From Gemmatimonas sp. (lineage in GTDB: Bacteria > Gemmatimonadota > Gemmatimonadetes > Gemmatimonadales > Gemmatimonadaceae): a DNA stretch of 64,000 bases. Position numbers and translations under genes: made by a program. A model generated the notes under the pieces. The model ran no database searches. It saw only the letters and a program-made list of their open reading frames with translations, and was not told the DNA's origin. Shown one piece after another: positions 52,246 to 61,240 of this stretch (position 1 is its first letter; every line of letters begins with the position of its first letter). The stretch covers positions 1 through 64,000 of the forward strand of contig NZ_JANPLK010000068.1 of NCBI RefSeq assembly GCF_031426495.1, in the 5' to 3' direction.

Positions 52246-53391
52246 TCAGCGATCGTCAACGGGAAGGCGAATCTCGACACGGCAACCGCCGGATGCCTGA
52301 TTGCTCATCCGAAAGGCGTACCGGTCGCCGTACAACATGGTCAGGCGCATGCGCGTGTTGGTTAGGCCAATACCGAGGCCGTCGACCGACGGCGCGGCGG
52401 CGAGAAAGCGTCCGCTGGTGGTCAGCAACCCGTCGAGGCCCCGACCATTGTCCTCCACGATGATCTCGAGCACGCCGCCGTTGCGCTTCACGTGCACCTC
52501 GATGCTCTGATCCGGATGGCCAGGTGCCAATCCGTGCTTCAGGGCGTTCTCGACCAGCGGCTGCAGGAGAAAGCTGGGGAGCATGTCATCCACTGCCGAC
52601 GGATCAACGGTGATGTCGGCGTCGAGCCCCTGTCCGTAGCGGACGCGGGCGATCTGCAGGTAGAGCTCGACCAGTTCGATCTCCTGCCACACCGGAATCA
52701 GCGACGAGCCCGCACTGCGCAGGGAGAGGCGGAGCAGGTCGGCCACCCGCGTCAGGGTGCGCTGGGCTTCGCGCACGTCCATCTCCATCAGCTCGGCCAC
52801 GGAATTCAGGGCGTTGAAGAGGAAGTGCGGGTTGAGCTGCATGCGTAGCGCTTCGAGCTGTGTGCTCGCGAGCTTCTGCTCCAGTGCGGTGGCGGCACGG
52901 TCGCGCTCGCGATAGCGCCGCACGAACTCCACCATGTACGCGGCACCGACAACCGCCCAGTACAGCACCACCTGAAAATCCAGGTGATTGACGAGCACCA
53001 CGCGCACCGCGAACGCGTAACTCGTGACCTGACCAATGGCGCCGAAGATGTGGTCGAGCCAGGCAATCGCAAACACGTTGACTGTACAGATCACCGCGCT
53101 GACCGCGACGTGCATCGAGATCCAGGGCAGAATCCGGGCGGTGTCCAGCTTGACCCGTTCGACGAGCGTCAGGACGACCTGCGACCAGAGACCCCACATC
53201 ATCCACGAGGCCCCCTGCCAGAACAGCGCTGTCGTCAGGCTGTAATGGGTGCCGGAAGCATCGCCGACGAGGATGAGCTGTAAAGCAGCGAGGACAGCCG
53301 GAATGACCCAGACGACGGCGAAGAGCAGGCGCGTCATGCGCCGCAAGCGCGCGCCTTCATCGGCGATCGTGACGGGCTGAGTCGAAGTCAC
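52246..53391 (-). CDS. LytS-type sensor histidine kinase (His_kinase + HATPase)
   Basis: A 381-residue membrane kinase. Several membrane helices cover about 22-165 (LLFAVVWVIPAVLAALQLILV and others), then the LytS signature MQLNPHFLFNALNSVAELM (phospho-His) and HATPase motifs LLQPLVENALKHG, VEDNGRG and GIGLTNTRMRL. It is divergent from the LytTR response regulator at 53758, its natural partner. GTG 53391 was chosen; ATG 53337 is an alternative that would drop 18 residues without touching the helices. Signal unknown. Confidence 0.85.
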   Translation of the reverse strand: MTSTQPVTIADEGARLRRMTRLLFAVVWVIPAVLAALQLILVGDASGTHYSLTTALFWQGASWMMWGLWSQVVLTLVERVKLDTARILPWISMHVAVSAVICTVNVFAIAWLDHIFGAIGQVTSYAFAVRVVLVNHLDFQVVLYWAVVGAAYMVEFVRRYRERDRAATALEQKLASTQLEALRMQLNPHFLFNALNSVAELMEMDVREAQRTLTRVADLLRLSLRSAGSSLIPVWQEIELVELYLQIARVRYGQGLDADITVDPSAVDDMLPSFLLQPLVENALKHGLAPGHPDQSIEVHVKRNGGVLEIIVEDNGRGLDGLLTTSGRFLAAAPSVDGLGIGLTNTRMRLTMLYGDRYAFRMSNQASGGCRVEIRLPVDDR

Positions 53392-53757
53392 CAGGACGGA
53401 GCGGAGATGGATGCGATGCGTGCTATGCGATCTACTGGAACTTCGCACACTGGGGAACGTAGTACACGCGATACGGGCAGAAGGTGCAGCTTTTCGGCTG
53501 CACTTTCGTTTCGCGGTACTTGGTGCAACCATACCGTGCATTCCAGAAACGGTATTACTCACCAAACCCGTCCCTCCGGAATGATGACGAGAAGCTGCGC
53601 GCTGCGATAGCGATGCTGGAACCCAACCGTTGGTCTCCCGATCCGGCGACCCTGCTGGACTGAAGACCGCTAGGTCATTGTCGATCGACGTCACGCGCGC
53701 TGCACCTCCCGGCGCGCTGTTCACTGGCCGTCGGCAAGTCGAGAGGAGGCGGAGACG
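53392..53757. other. Divergent promoter region of the LytS/LytTR pair
   Basis: A 366-bp stretch without a convincing gene. It holds the hairpin GTGCAGC(TTTTCG)GCTGCAC followed by TTTCGTTT at 53484-53511, which resembles a terminator or attenuator, and the inverted repeat ATACCGT/ACGGTAT at 53531-53555. Short open frames here have no family features. Confidence 0.6.
53531..53555. promoter_or_regulatory. Inverted repeat, candidate response-regulator site
   Basis: Perfect 7-bp arms ATACCGT and ACGGTAT with an 11-bp spacer, in the gap between the divergent kinase and LytTR regulator. LytTR proteins bind direct or inverted 9-bp-like repeats with about one helical turn of spacing, which this fits. 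Function is inference. Confidence 0.4.
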
Positions 53758-54624
53758 GTGCGTGTGCGAGTACTGATCGTTGACGATGAAAGTCTGGCGC
53801 GGCAGCGCGTTCGCCGACTCTTGCAGACTGAGGCGGATGTGGATGTGGTCGGCGAAGCGGAGAGCGGCCATGAGGCCGTTGCGCTGATTCGCGAGCTGCA
53901 GCCCGATCTCGTCTGCCTCGACGTGCAGATGCCGGGGCTCGACGGATTCGGCGTGCTACGCGAACTCGACGGCGGTCACGTCCCCATGGTCTTGTTCATC
54001 ACGGCGTACGACGAGCATGCGCAGCGCGCCTTCGACGTGCACGCCGTCGACTACGTGTTGAAGCCGGTCGATGAAGACCGCTTCAGGGCGGCCTTCGACA
54101 AGGCGCGCAAGCATCGCGCGAACGCTGTGGCCGCCGAGCGCCTCGGTGAGCTGCTGGAGACCGTGCGGCGTCTCGCGGACGGCGGTGCGGCGATGGCCGA
54201 CGCTCGCGGGGACGTCGGCGCGTCCGGCAACGGACAGGCGATCGGCGCGGGGGGCAATAGCGCCGGCGCCAACGTCGCGGCCACCAACGGACGCTACGCG
54301 AGCCGCATCCTGGTCAAGCAGGACGGTCGCATGTTCTTTGTGAAAACGTCAGAGATCGACTGGATCGAAGCCGACCGCAACTACGTGCGACTGCATGTCG
54401 GTAAGACCTCGCACACGATCCGAGAGCGCATCAGCCATCTCGAGGAAACGCTCGACCCGAGATTGTTCGCGCGCATTCATCGCTCCACGATCGTGAATCT
54501 CAATCGGGTGCGCGAGATGCAGCAGTGGTTCTCCGGCGACTACGTCGTCATCCTCGAAGACGGAACGCGACTGCGACTGAGCCGCCACTACCGCGATCGC
54601 GTCGAGAAACAGGTCGGCGTGTAA
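53758..54624 (+). CDS. LytTR-family response regulator
   Basis: A 288-residue transcription regulator. Receiver domain (about 1-120) with VDDE, phospho-Asp in LVCLDVQMPG and Lys in YVLKPVDEDRF; a Gly/Ala/Asn-rich linker (about 140-178); and a LytTR DNA-binding domain (about 181-286: SRILVKQDGRMFFVKTSEIDWIEADRNYVRLH, RIHRSTIVNLNRV). GTG 53758 is preceded by GAGGAGGCGG. Divergent from its likely partner kinase. A strong hairpin follows the gene. Confidence 0.9.
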   Translation: MRVRVLIVDDESLARQRVRRLLQTEADVDVVGEAESGHEAVALIRELQPDLVCLDVQMPGLDGFGVLRELDGGHVPMVLFITAYDEHAQRAFDVHAVDYVLKPVDEDRFRAAFDKARKHRANAVAAERLGELLETVRRLADGGAAMADARGDVGASGNGQAIGAGGNSAGANVAATNGRYASRILVKQDGRMFFVKTSEIDWIEADRNYVRLHVGKTSHTIRERISHLEETLDPRLFARIHRSTIVNLNRVREMQQWFSGDYVVILEDGTRLRLSRHYRDRVEKQVGV

Positions 54625-54636
54625 CTCGGCCGTGCA

Positions 54637-54664
54637 GCCCGCGCGCCCCAATCGGCGCGCGGGC
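54637..54664 (+). terminator. GC-rich hairpin after the LytTR regulator
   Basis: A perfect 11-bp stem (GCCCGCGCGCC / GGCGCGCGGGC) with a 6-nt loop, 13 nt after the regulator stop. No T-run follows, so it may end transcription only with help from Rho. Confidence 0.6.
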
Positions 54665-54785
54665 AGTCGCGTTCCCGAGGCGACCCAATGGTCCGGTCAG
54701 GAGTATCATTCGGCAGCCCCCTGGATGGTGTGTGATACGGTACACACTGAGGCGTGCAGGGTTCAGGCAAGCGTGAGTGAGACCG

Positions 54786-55727
54786 ATGTCGACCGTCCCG
54801 TCCGTCACCCCGATCAGTTGGCAGTCCCGGATCGTGCACCTCCTCGTGCGTGCGCGGATGCGTCCGCACGCGTACGCACCAATCGATCCTCGGTGGGTCC
54901 GCTCCGAAATGGGTCGGCCGCGCGCGGCGCGTCGGTGGATGGCCCGGTCTACCGGAGCCGCGCTGGAATCGCGCCCCGAAGGTCAGGGGTGGCCGGGCGG
55001 AGAGGTCGTGACGTGGCCCGGCCACGAGCCGGGGGCGCCGGTGCTGTTGTATCTGCACGGGGGCGGCTACATCGCCTGTTCGCCGGAGACGCACCGGCCG
55101 CTGGTCTCCTCACTCGTGCGACGCATCCGGGGACGGGCGTTCGTGCCACGCTATCGGCTGGCGCCCGAGCATCCGTTTCCGGCCGCGCTGCACGACGCCA
55201 TGGCCGCGTACCGCTATCTCCTCGATGTGGAGCGCATCGCGCCGGCGCAGATCGTGATTGCCGGCGATTCGGCTGGTGGTGGGCTCGCCCTGGCGCTGGC
55301 GTTGGCGGTCCGTGATGAACGGTGGCCGAATCCGGCCGGACTCGTGGCGTTCAGTCCGTGGACCGATCTCGCCGCCACTGGTGGCTCGCTCGAGGAGAAC
55401 ACCGAGCGATGCGCTATGTTCGCCGGCGAGACCATCCGACGTGCCGCGCGATTCTATGTCGGTGATGCCGATCCAACGTTGCCGTTGATCTCCCCGTTGT
55501 ACGGCGACTTCCGCGGGTTGCCGCCTATGCTGGTGCACGCCAGCGAAGATGAAGTGTTACGCGATGATGCGGTTCGCGTGGCCGACGCAGCCCGTCGCGA
55601 TGGTGTGGAGGTCGAACTACAGCTCTGGCCGCACGTGCCGCACGTGTGGCAGTTCTTTGCGGCCGTGCTGCCGGAAGCGCGCGCGTCGCTCGCCGCCACG
55701 ACTCGTTTTGTGCTCGCACGCATGTAG
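54786..55727 (+). CDS. Alpha/beta hydrolase, hormone-sensitive-lipase (HSL) family
   Basis: A 313-residue esterase/lipase. Oxyanion-hole motif HGGGY (LYLHGGGYIACSPETHR, about 90-105), nucleophile elbow GDSAGGG (Ser in AGDSAGGGLALAL), acid in ASEDEVLRDDA and catalytic His in WPHVPHVWQFF complete the HSL triad. ATG 54786 was chosen over the GTG at 54777. Probably an intracellular carboxylesterase; no pathway neighbour indicates the substrate. Confidence 0.9.
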   Translation: MSTVPSVTPISWQSRIVHLLVRARMRPHAYAPIDPRWVRSEMGRPRAARRWMARSTGAALESRPEGQGWPGGEVVTWPGHEPGAPVLLYLHGGGYIACSPETHRPLVSSLVRRIRGRAFVPRYRLAPEHPFPAALHDAMAAYRYLLDVERIAPAQIVIAGDSAGGGLALALALAVRDERWPNPAGLVAFSPWTDLAATGGSLEENTERCAMFAGETIRRAARFYVGDADPTLPLISPLYGDFRGLPPMLVHASEDEVLRDDAVRVADAARRDGVEVELQLWPHVPHVWQFFAAVLPEARASLAATTRFVLARM

Positions 55728-55867
55728 CCAACACGCCTGCCGCTTCGCGTTCGACGGCGATTTTGTGTGTGTCACATCACGGGGTGTTGGTATGGTGGAA
55801 CATCGACGTCTCGCACTGTGACGGATCGTGACGCCTTTCGCTACGATGCGTCCAGCGAGCAACGACC

Positions 55868-56158
55868 GTGAGCCACTCAGACATCTTCCCGACCTATCGT
55901 CCGCCGGACTGGTACCCACTGCAGCGCGCCCTCGCGCTGGTGTTCGGTACCGCCGCCATCGACGCGACCGCCTCCTTCTGGTTCATCGGATTCGTCCAGG
56001 GACCGGCTGATGTGGGCGAACTCCGGCTGTACGAGTACAGCACGACGCGGCGACGCATTGCCCTCGATCGCAATGGGGGCGCCTATCGCTGGTTCGACGA
56101 GATCGGTGGGTACAGCCGCGTGGATCACGAGGAAGCGTTGATCGGAGCGCTGGTCTGA
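55868..56158 (+). CDS. Hypothetical small protein
   Basis: A 96-residue protein from GTG 55868, without signal peptide. FPTYRPPDWYPLQRALALVFG and the aromatic-rich middle (ATASFWFIGFVQGPADVGEL) are its only marked features; the charged C-terminus (GYSRVDHEEALIGALV) gives no family. It could be weakly membrane-associated through residues 27-43. Codon use looks ordinary for the region. Lies between the hydrolase and the TPR-like gene on the same strand. Confidence 0.5.
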   Translation: MSHSDIFPTYRPPDWYPLQRALALVFGTAAIDATASFWFIGFVQGPADVGELRLYEYSTTRRRIALDRNGGAYRWFDEIGGYSRVDHEEALIGALV

Positions 56159-56213
56159 CCGGGAGCGAGGGGTTCATGGAATTCCTCGGCGACGCAGCCG
56201 ATACTTCTTGCAC

Positions 56214-58139
56214 ATGCCCCCGGATATCCCCGGCGTAGGCGCGAGTCCGCGTCTGCTGCCGTCGTCGCCGATCGGCCCCACGGTCTTGCCTGGGGCCGTG
56301 CCCCCAGGGCCCTCAGGCCCGGTCACACCGCCAACGGCGGTCGTTCCGGTGGGCCCGGCCGGTACTCGCGATGCGTCCACGACGCCATCGCCGCTGGGGC
56401 GCAGTGGGCTCGACCTGTTTGATATCCTCGGCACCACCGACGTGCTGGTGGGGCGCAGCGCCGTGGCGCCGGTGGCGCTCGATGTCGGACTCGAGACGGC
56501 CCGCGGCGCGTTGCTGCGCGGCCTCGCCGCCGAATCGCTGGCGACGCTGGACGGCGTCTGGGAGGGCGCGCAGCTCACGGAGGAGGGTTGGTATCTCCGC
56601 AGCAGCGCACTGACCGTGCTGGGACTTCCGGGCGAAGCGGAGCGCGTGTCCACGGAGGCGCTGCAGCTCAAACCGTCGTCCATCGCCCTCCGTTTCGTCC
56701 AATCGTTGGCTCGACTCACCGCCGGCGACGTGCCGGGCGCCCGTAGCGCGATCGCCGCCGCCGTTGAGCAGCAGGTCACGCATCCCGTGCTACTGATGCA
56801 GCAGGTCATCGTGCTCGCGCGTCAGGGCAACCGCAGCGAGGCCGAGCGACTGCTGCAACAGGTCATGCGCGTGTTCCCGGATCATCCCGCCATCGAGTTC
56901 GCGCGCAGCGCGCTGCGCTCGATCGCGGCGGACCACACCCGCAGTGCGTCACGCCGTGCCTTCGGCGGTCGTGTCGATGAACCGTCGCCATTCACCACGG
57001 GCGATCACGAAGTGTTCGAGGCGTTCAGCGCTGCCTCGCGCGATGTCGAGCGGGCGCCCGAGGTCTCCGACGAGCCGTCGCGGCGCAATGCGGCAGACGA
57101 GGTCACGGCTGATGCGCCGCCTCGGGCCACGAGCGACGTTGACGATCGTACGATCCATGGTGCCGCCGAGGACGCGATGACCGGCAATGTCGCCGAGCGT
57201 GCCGTGGCGCGTCTTGGCGCGCGCGTTGCGACGCTGTCCGTCAGCGATGCGGTGCGCGAGGGTCGCGTGTTGATTCGCGCGTTCAGCGCGGGCGGGTCGA
57301 TGGCCGGTGCGTGCACCCCTGAGCAGGCGCACGCCGCGCGCGGCATCCTCACCGCTCTCGTCTTCGCGCTCAGCAACGGCGGAGGGGTCACACGGACTGC
57401 CGACGGCGCGTCTCCTTTGGAAGTGCTGATGGCGCAGTGGCTGCCCCTCATGCAGGCCGAGCGATTCGAGGATGCGGGTCGGTTGCTGCGCCGGCTGGGG
57501 TCGAGTATTCCTGATGCGCAGCGGCGACTGTTGACCGCGTGCACACAGTGGCCAACGGAGACGGCCGCGCGCGACGATCGCGAGCGGGCCATCCGGGCCT
57601 TCGGCACGGGTGAGTACGAGGCGTTGGTGCAGGGCGAGCCGACGAAGGGCCCACTGATTCCGGTGCGACTGGGACTCGCGCTCCTCGAGGAGCGCGCGCC
57701 TGATCGGCTCGCGGAACGACCGCGTGATGGGGAGCGACCTGCCGCGGGCGATGCCCCGTCGCGTGCGCTCAGTGGCTGGATTGAGCGTCCGCATGAACTG
57801 ATGACGAGCACGACGATCGGAGCGACGACGGGCTCGCTGACGCCGAGGCGCGTGACACCGCACGGGCTGGCGGCGGGCGCGTTGGACGCCGACGGGCGCG
57901 GTTGGGGCGCGGCAATGGCGGCTGCCTCGCTGCAGCCTCGGCCGCGCGACGAGGGGGCCGGCATGCGGATCGCGGCGCTGTTGTGCGTGATCATCGCCGC
58001 TGGTGCGGGAATGTCGGGCTCGGGGGCCATCGCGGTGGCCTTCGGGATCGGAGCCGCCTGGCTCGGGATCCGTCGGAGCGGGCGGTCGGGTGCACATCCG
58101 GATGGGGCCGGCGACCGCGACACGACTGGGGCCGATTAG
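56214..58139 (+). CDS. Large TPR-like protein with C-terminal membrane helix
   Basis: A 641-residue protein. The N-terminus (about 5-65) is Pro/Gly-rich (VLPGAVPPGPSGPVTPPTAV). Residues 90-230 show TPR-like helix pairs (ALRGLAAESLATLDGVWEGAQ, GWYLRSSALTVLGLPGEAERV, VEQQVTHPVLLMQQVIVLARQGN). The centre is Ala/Arg/Asp-rich and poorly folded by eye; the C-terminus has a hydrophobic helix pair (IAALLCVIIAAGAGMSGSGAIAVAFGIGAAWLGI, about 588-621). Probable membrane-anchored scaffold; no catalytic motif. ATG 56214 preferred to TTG 56208. Confidence 0.65.
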   Translation: MPPDIPGVGASPRLLPSSPIGPTVLPGAVPPGPSGPVTPPTAVVPVGPAGTRDASTTPSPLGRSGLDLFDILGTTDVLVGRSAVAPVALDVGLETARGALLRGLAAESLATLDGVWEGAQLTEEGWYLRSSALTVLGLPGEAERVSTEALQLKPSSIALRFVQSLARLTAGDVPGARSAIAAAVEQQVTHPVLLMQQVIVLARQGNRSEAERLLQQVMRVFPDHPAIEFARSALRSIAADHTRSASRRAFGGRVDEPSPFTTGDHEVFEAFSAASRDVERAPEVSDEPSRRNAADEVTADAPPRATSDVDDRTIHGAAEDAMTGNVAERAVARLGARVATLSVSDAVREGRVLIRAFSAGGSMAGACTPEQAHAARGILTALVFALSNGGGVTRTADGASPLEVLMAQWLPLMQAERFEDAGRLLRRLGSSIPDAQRRLLTACTQWPTETAARDDRERAIRAFGTGEYEALVQGEPTKGPLIPVRLGLALLEERAPDRLAERPRDGERPAAGDAPSRALSGWIERPHELMTSTTIGATTGSLTPRRVTPHGLAAGALDADGRGWGAAMAAASLQPRPRDEGAGMRIAALLCVIIAAGAGMSGSGAIAVAFGIGAAWLGIRRSGRSGAHPDGAGDRDTTGAD

Positions 58140-58240
58140 ATTCCCCTCGGCGTCGGCTGGCTTCGGTCGGCAACGCCCCATTGGCCGCGCACCTGCGCGC
58201 CGTCGTCGCTGTCCCATTCCGAACAGAGTCGTTCATCCTC

Positions 58241-59227
58241 ATGGCCCAGTCCACGTCCGCGCCCGTCACGGCGTTTCTCCGTCATCATTACCGTCATTTC
58301 AACGCGGCCGCGCTCATCGACGCCGCCGATGGCTACGTGCGCCATCTCGAAGCGGGCAACAAGATGATGATCACGCTGGCCGGCGCGATGAGCACCGCCG
58401 AGATCGGGCTCTCGCTGGCGGAAATGATTCGGCAGGACAAGGTCCACGCCATCACGTGCACCGGCGCGAATCTCGAAGAGGATATTTACAACCTCGTCGC
58501 GCACGATCATTACGCGCGCGTGCCGAACTACCGCGACCTCACGCCGCAGGACGAGCAGGCGTTGCTGGAGAAGCACTTCAATCGCGTGACCGACACCTGC
58601 ATCCCGGAAGCGGAAGCGATCCGTCGGATCGAAAAGGCGATCCTCGACGAGTGGACGGCGGCTGATCAGGCGGGTGAGAGCTACTTCCCGCACGAGTTCA
58701 TGTACCGGATTCTCCTGAGCGGCAAGCTCGAGGAGTTCTATCAGATCGATCCAAAGAACTCGTGGATGCTCGCCGCCGCGCAGAAGAACCTGCCGATCAT
58801 CGTGCCGGGCTGGGAAGACTCGACCACCGGCAACATCTTTGCCTCGCACGTGATCGACGGCAACATCAAGAACGTGCACACGGTGAAGGGCGGCATTCAG
58901 TACATGATGTATCTCGCCGATCACTACACCGAAGTCACGAAGGATTCGTCGATGGGCTTCTTCCAGATCGGCGGTGGCATTGCCGGCGACTTCCCGATCT
59001 GCGTGGTGCCGATGTTGCATCAGGATCTGCAGCGCACGGAAGTCCCGCTGTGGGGCTACTTCTGTCAGATCAGCGATTCGACGACGTCGTACGGCTCGTA
59101 CTCGGGGGCAGTGCCGAACGAGAAGATCACGTGGGGCAAGCTCGGCATCGAGACGCCCAAGTACATCATCGAGAGCGACGCGAGCATCGTGGCGCCGTTG
59201 GTATTTGCGATCGTGCTCGGTCAGTAG
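58241..59227 (+). CDS. Deoxyhypusine synthase-like protein
   Basis: A 328-residue member of the deoxyhypusine synthase fold, an NAD-dependent aminobutyl transferase. It keeps GAMSTAEIG, THGTGANLEED-like TCTGANLEEDIYNL, GWEDSTTGN, TVKGGIQYMMYLAD, GGGIAGDFPI and the active-site segment WGKLG (Lys300, the family Lys that carries the butylamine). Bacteria lack eIF5A, so in this organism it probably acts on a polyamine or small amine, as known for bacterial homologues making homospermidine-type products. Substrate is not fixed by sequence. Confidence 0.85.
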   Translation: MAQSTSAPVTAFLRHHYRHFNAAALIDAADGYVRHLEAGNKMMITLAGAMSTAEIGLSLAEMIRQDKVHAITCTGANLEEDIYNLVAHDHYARVPNYRDLTPQDEQALLEKHFNRVTDTCIPEAEAIRRIEKAILDEWTAADQAGESYFPHEFMYRILLSGKLEEFYQIDPKNSWMLAAAQKNLPIIVPGWEDSTTGNIFASHVIDGNIKNVHTVKGGIQYMMYLADHYTEVTKDSSMGFFQIGGGIAGDFPICVVPMLHQDLQRTEVPLWGYFCQISDSTTSYGSYSGAVPNEKITWGKLGIETPKYIIESDASIVAPLVFAIVLGQ

Positions 59228-59236
59228 TCGGTTTGC

Positions 59237-60118
59237 CTACGGCAGCGTGTCCAAGTCGACCTTGGGCACGCGAAGCCGCTGCCCCACTTTGATCTCATCG
59301 GTCGACAGCTGATTCAGCTGTCGCAGCACATCAGGCGAGGTGCGGAAGCGTCGCGCGAGTCCGGTCAGTGTTTCGCCGCGCTGCACGATGTACCGCACGT
59401 ACAGTGCTGCCGGCGGGGCAGGGGCGCGCGTGGTCGCGCTCAACGCCTCTTCGTCGCGGGTGACGGATCGCCGCGCTGCAGCACTCGCCTGCGACACGCG
59501 CAGCGCTGATGTCCACGAGTCATCGTCGACGATGAAGTCGACCTGCGCGGCGGGAGTGCGTAGCTTCAGGCCGCGGCCGTATCCGCGGAAGAGCGTGCGC
59601 GGCTCGAGCGTGAAGGCCGCGTCGAACGGGTAGCTCTCCACCAACAGTTCGGTTGGACCATCTTCGCGCGGACGCAGCAGCGGTGTCGGTGGCGCGCCCA
59701 CGTACAGCAACCGCCGGTTGGTCGCGACGACCACGCCGAACGACTCGCGCCACATGTCGGTCCAGCGTCGTTGTGAGGCGAAGGCTCGCGCCACCACACG
59801 CTCGTCCGGCCCCAGCTGCGACAGAACCTCCTGCTGCGCTGCCTCGCGGGCCGTTCGACGGGCGCCGATTGGCGGGACGATCGCCGCCGCGGCCACGAGT
59901 CCCGCTGTGCCAAGCAGGGCGGTACTGCTCGTGAGCGCCACCAGCAGCCGGACCCACGGGCTGCGCTGCCGGCGGGCTGGCGGTGCGGCCGCACCTGCCC
60001 GGAGCCAGCCCGCCCGCCGAGGCGACGAGGCCGCCCCAGCAGACTCGGCGGACGCCGCCGTATCGAGCGCTGCCGTTGCGTTCTCCACAGGGTTGGCGGA
60101 CGGATCATGGATAGCCAT
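59237..60118 (-). CDS. LysM-domain membrane protein
   Basis: A 293-residue protein. A Pro/Ala/Arg-rich cytoplasmic N-terminus is followed by a single membrane helix (LLVALTSSTALLGTAGLVAAAAIV, about 58-82), a mid-domain of unknown fold (WTDMWRESFGVVVATNRRLLYVGA, PTELLVESYPFDAAFTLE) resembling PH-like bacterial domains, and a C-terminal LysM (VRYIVQRGETLTGLARRFRTSPDVLRQLNQL...KVGQRLRVP) that binds peptidoglycan. ATG 60118 is preferred to the upstream ATG 60148. Divergent from the LacI regulator across a 93-bp gap that holds a palindromic operator. Confidence 0.75.
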   Translation of the reverse strand: MAIHDPSANPVENATAALDTAASAESAGAASSPRRAGWLRAGAAAPPARRQRSPWVRLLVALTSSTALLGTAGLVAAAAIVPPIGARRTAREAAQQEVLSQLGPDERVVARAFASQRRWTDMWRESFGVVVATNRRLLYVGAPPTPLLRPREDGPTELLVESYPFDAAFTLEPRTLFRGYGRGLKLRTPAAQVDFIVDDDSWTSALRVSQASAAARRSVTRDEEALSATTRAPAPPAALYVRYIVQRGETLTGLARRFRTSPDVLRQLNQLSTDEIKVGQRLRVPKVDLDTLP

Positions 60119-60176
60119 TGGCGAAAAATACCCACCGAGTTCTTCCAACAGAGACGAAGAAACTCAGCTGGGGGCT

Positions 60177-60194
60177 TGCCAATACGTATTTGCA
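60177..60194. promoter_or_regulatory. LacI-type operator palindrome
   Basis: TGCCAATACGTATTTGCA, an 18-bp palindrome with one mismatched pair and the central CG typical of LacI-family operators (TG-N2-AAnCG-type). It lies between the LysM gene and the LacI-family gene, 17 nt before the lacI start, so autoregulation and control of the divergent gene are both plausible. Confidence 0.65.
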
Positions 60195-60211
60195 GCACAT
60201 TTTGCATCGCG

Positions 60212-61240
60212 ATGGCCCTCTCTCCTGCTGGGCGCCGCGTCACCATTCATGACGTCGCCGCCCGCGCCGCGGTCTCTCAGCCCACCGCGTCGCTCGTCCT
60301 GTCGAACCACCCGCGAGCCCGCGTGGCGCCCGCGACCAGGCAGCGCGTCCTCGACGCAGCCGCCGAGCTCGGCTATAAGCCGAATGTCGTCGCCAGGTCG
60401 CTGGCCAGCCGCCGGTCGTTCGCCTTGGGGGTCATCGTGCCGGATGTGCGGAACCCGTTCGTGGCCGACGTCATCACCGGGGCCGAGCGCGTCGCCGCCG
60501 ACGCGGGCTATGCCGTACTGCTCTGCGATCAGTCCGCGCGCAGCGTCCGTCAACACCTCGACGTGCTTCGAGCCCGTCAGATCGACGGCGTGCTGCTGGA
60601 TGCGGTCGGGGCCAGCACGCTCCCCGACGAGGCCCTCGCCGGCGTAAACGTCGTGCTGATCGACGAGCCGTCGGAGCGATGGCCGGGGATCGCGACCGAC
60701 GCCGTCATGGCCGGACGTCTGGCCGCGGAGCACTTGCTCGAACTCGGACACACGGAGATGGCCTTCATCGGTCCCGCCTCCGACGTCCACGCCTTCCGCA
60801 TGCGCGAGCGCGGGTTCGTGGTGCGATTGCGTGAAGCGGGCATTTCGCTGCGCTCGGCGTGGCTCCGTCGCGCACCGGCCACGGTGACCGGCGGCCGCGA
60901 AGCCATGCGGCTGCTCCTCGCCACCGGACCTCGGCCCACCGCGGTGTTCTGCGCGAACGATCTGATGGCCATCGGTGCGCTCAAGCAGGCGCTCACGGCG
61001 GGGTTGTCCTTGCCCGCCGATCTCTCCGTCGTCGGCTGCGATGACATCGAACTGGCGCGATATGTGACTCCTGAACTCACCACCATTTCCGTCCCCGCCC
61101 GCGAGCTCGGTGCACGCGCGGCCCGTCTGCTGCTCCAGCTCATCGAGCAGTCCACGCAGCGCGTCTCGGCCAGCCGCCTGTTGCCCGTGCGCCTCGTGAC
61201 GCGCGGCAGCTCTGGACGCGCGCCGACGGCCGTCGCATGA
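60212..61240 (+). CDS. LacI-family transcriptional regulator
   Basis: A 342-residue repressor. N-terminal LacI helix-turn-helix and hinge: VTIHDVAARAAVSQPTASLVLSNHPR (about 10-35) and GYKPNVVARSLASRRS; then a periplasmic-binding-protein-like core (FALGVIVPDVRNPFVADVI, ELGHTEMAFIGP, PTAVFCANDLMAIGAL, VVGCDDIELARYVTPELTTI). ATG 60212 gives the usual N-terminus. Its stop overlaps the start of the FabH-like gene (ATGA), so it is probably co-transcribed with that gene and controls it. Effector unknown; a sugar is typical, an acyl compound unusual. Confidence 0.93.
   Translation: MALSPAGRRVTIHDVAARAAVSQPTASLVLSNHPRARVAPATRQRVLDAAAELGYKPNVVARSLASRRSFALGVIVPDVRNPFVADVITGAERVAADAGYAVLLCDQSARSVRQHLDVLRARQIDGVLLDAVGASTLPDEALAGVNVVLIDEPSERWPGIATDAVMAGRLAAEHLLELGHTEMAFIGPASDVHAFRMRERGFVVRLREAGISLRSAWLRRAPATVTGGREAMRLLLATGPRPTAVFCANDLMAIGALKQALTAGLSLPADLSVVGCDDIELARYVTPELTTISVPARELGARAARLLLQLIEQSTQRVSASRLLPVRLVTRGSSGRAPTAVA

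Noticed and set aside
57902..58240. Upstream extension of the deoxyhypusine synthase frame
   Set aside because: The extension overlaps the end of the TPR-like gene and is Arg/Gly-rich without homology; ATG 58241 matches the family N-terminus.
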